Assembly: GCA_937880125.1 (NCBI GenBank)
Contig: CALFLU010000022.1
Coordinates: 1 to 6,404 of the forward strand
Direction of reading: 5' to 3'
Length of the DNA stretch: 6,404 nt
Source: an uncultured Eubacteriaceae bacterium
Lineage (GTDB): Bacteria; Bacillota; Clostridia; Eubacteriales; UBA1433
A model generated the notes under the pieces. It was not told where the DNA came from. It worked only from the letters and a program-made list of their open reading frames with translations, and did no database searches. Both the position numbers and the translations under genes were made by a program. Positions 5,822-6,404 of the stretch are shown here, piece by piece (the stretch's first letter is position 1; the number at the start of each line of letters is the position of its first letter).

Positions 5822-5867
5822 TATTTTCTGCATTGCTCAAAGACCATTTTGAACAATGCAGAAAATA
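5822..5867 (+). promoter_or_regulatory. Long intercistronic hairpin between acpP and fabD
   Basis: Arms 5822-5841 and 5848-5867 are complementary over 20 bp with one C-A mismatch (5836/5853) and a 6-base loop. No T run follows (the sequence continues TATACACACC), so it is not a classic terminator. It could be an RNase III site, a 3' stabiliser for the acpP message or a partial pause, which would help make ACP in excess. Function is inferred from position. Confidence 0.65.
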
Positions 5868-5898
5868 TATACACACCACACAGCAACAGAAAGGATAT

Positions 5899-6404
5899 AT
5901 GAAAACAATGGCAGGAAAGATTGCATTGATTTTTGCGGGACAAGGTGCCCAATATTCGGGAATGGGCAAGGAATTGTATGATATTTCCCCGTCGGCCAAG
6001 GCGGTTTTTGACATGGCAGATGCCGTGCGAGCCAATACATCAGACCAATGTTTTAACGGAACTAAGGAAGAGCTGTCGCAGACGATGAACACACAGCCTT
6101 GCTTGTTTTGTGTGGGAATGGCAGCGGCAGAGGCACTGCGAGAAGCGGGCATTGTCGCGGATATGGTTGCAGGCTTTTCCTTGGGCGAAATAGCGGCATT
6201 GACTTATGGCGGCATATTTTCGTTGCAAGGCGGGTTTGATTTTGTATGCAAGCGCGGCGAAATCATGCAACGCGCGGCGCAGAAGCGTCAAAGCGGCATG
6301 CTTGCCGTATTGAAATTGGACAATGCAAAAGTGGAAGAGCTTTGCAAAAAATATCAAGAAGTATATCCCGTTAATTATAACTGTCCCGGACAATTGGTGG
6401 TAGC
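5899..6404 (+). CDS. fabD: Malonyl-CoA:ACP transacylase FabD (partial, cut at window end)
   Basis: FabD moves malonyl from CoA to ACP, supplying the extender for every elongation round. About 168 codons of an expected 300 or so are present, continuing past the window. GQGAQYSGMG at 14-23 is the N-terminal oxyanion region. GFSLGE at 92-97 contains the nucleophile S94, and R119 in CKRGEIM matches the arginine that holds the malonyl carboxylate. ATG 5899 is chosen because AAAGG (5890-5894) lies four bases before it. The alternative ATG 5908 would also leave the fold intact, but its spacing of 13 is long. fabK, often placed between acpP and fabD in related operons, is absent here. Confidence 0.93.
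   Translation, partial: MKTMAGKIALIFAGQGAQYSGMGKELYDISPSAKAVFDMADAVRANTSDQCFNGTKEELSQTMNTQPCLFCVGMAAAEALREAGIVADMVAGFSLGEIAALTYGGIFSLQGGFDFVCKRGEIMQRAAQKRQSGMLAVLKLDNAKVEELCKKYQEVYPVNYNCPGQLVV

Noticed and set aside
5601..6152. 183-codon antisense reading frame opposite acpP and fabD
   Set aside because: It mirrors two well-supported genes, lacks a ribosome binding site and resembles no protein family; it is a shadow frame.

Overview
The window looks like chromosomal DNA from a low-to-moderate GC Gram-positive bacterium of the Firmicutes, most likely Clostridia. Reasons: strong GGAGG-type ribosome binding sites, sigma-A promoters close to consensus, a PlsY acyltransferase, and a fatty-acid operon headed by a MarR-family regulator in the order fabT-fabH-acpP-fabD. 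The species cannot be named from the sequence.

Region 1 (1-1500) is a damaged tandem duplication. The window opens with the last nine codons of a gene, whose stop is followed at once by a tRNA-Leu(UAA) sequence. That tRNA is perfect from the D arm to the CCA end but has lost the 5' strand of its acceptor stem. A good intrinsic terminator follows. Next comes a multiply broken gene resembling a small MprF-type aminoacyl-phosphatidylglycerol synthase (membrane part, then DUF2156 catalytic part in two further frames). It ends in nearly the same C-terminus and the same gene/tRNA junction, followed by a much more decayed tRNA-Leu copy. The repeat period is 1394 bp. The simplest reading is that a unit [mprF-like gene + 5'-truncated tRNA-Leu] was duplicated and the downstream unit is now rotting.

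Region 2 (1500-2606) holds a MerR-type regulator with an unusual build: a winged-helix DNA-binding domain, a coiled coil, two membrane segments and a C-terminal four-cysteine zinc ribbon. Its promoter has the long 19-bp spacer typical of MerR-controlled promoters. A 17-bp perfect hairpin terminator and a second weaker hairpin close the unit.

Region 3 (2685-4025) starts from a good promoter and carries plsY (glycerol-3-phosphate acyltransferase, first acylation in phospholipid synthesis) and a YgjP-type zinc metallopeptidase gene 30 bp downstream.

Region 4 (4059-6404) is the start of the type II fatty-acid synthesis operon. A full-consensus promoter (TTGACA, 17 bp, TATAAT) with an inverted-repeat operator over its start site drives a FabT-like MarR regulator, then FabH, acyl carrier protein, a 20-bp hairpin and FabD (cut by the window end). 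FabH starts chains on ACP, FabD supplies malonyl-ACP, and PlsY uses the acyl-phosphate made from the product. Three of the four regions therefore concern membrane lipid, and the MprF-like relic fits the same theme.
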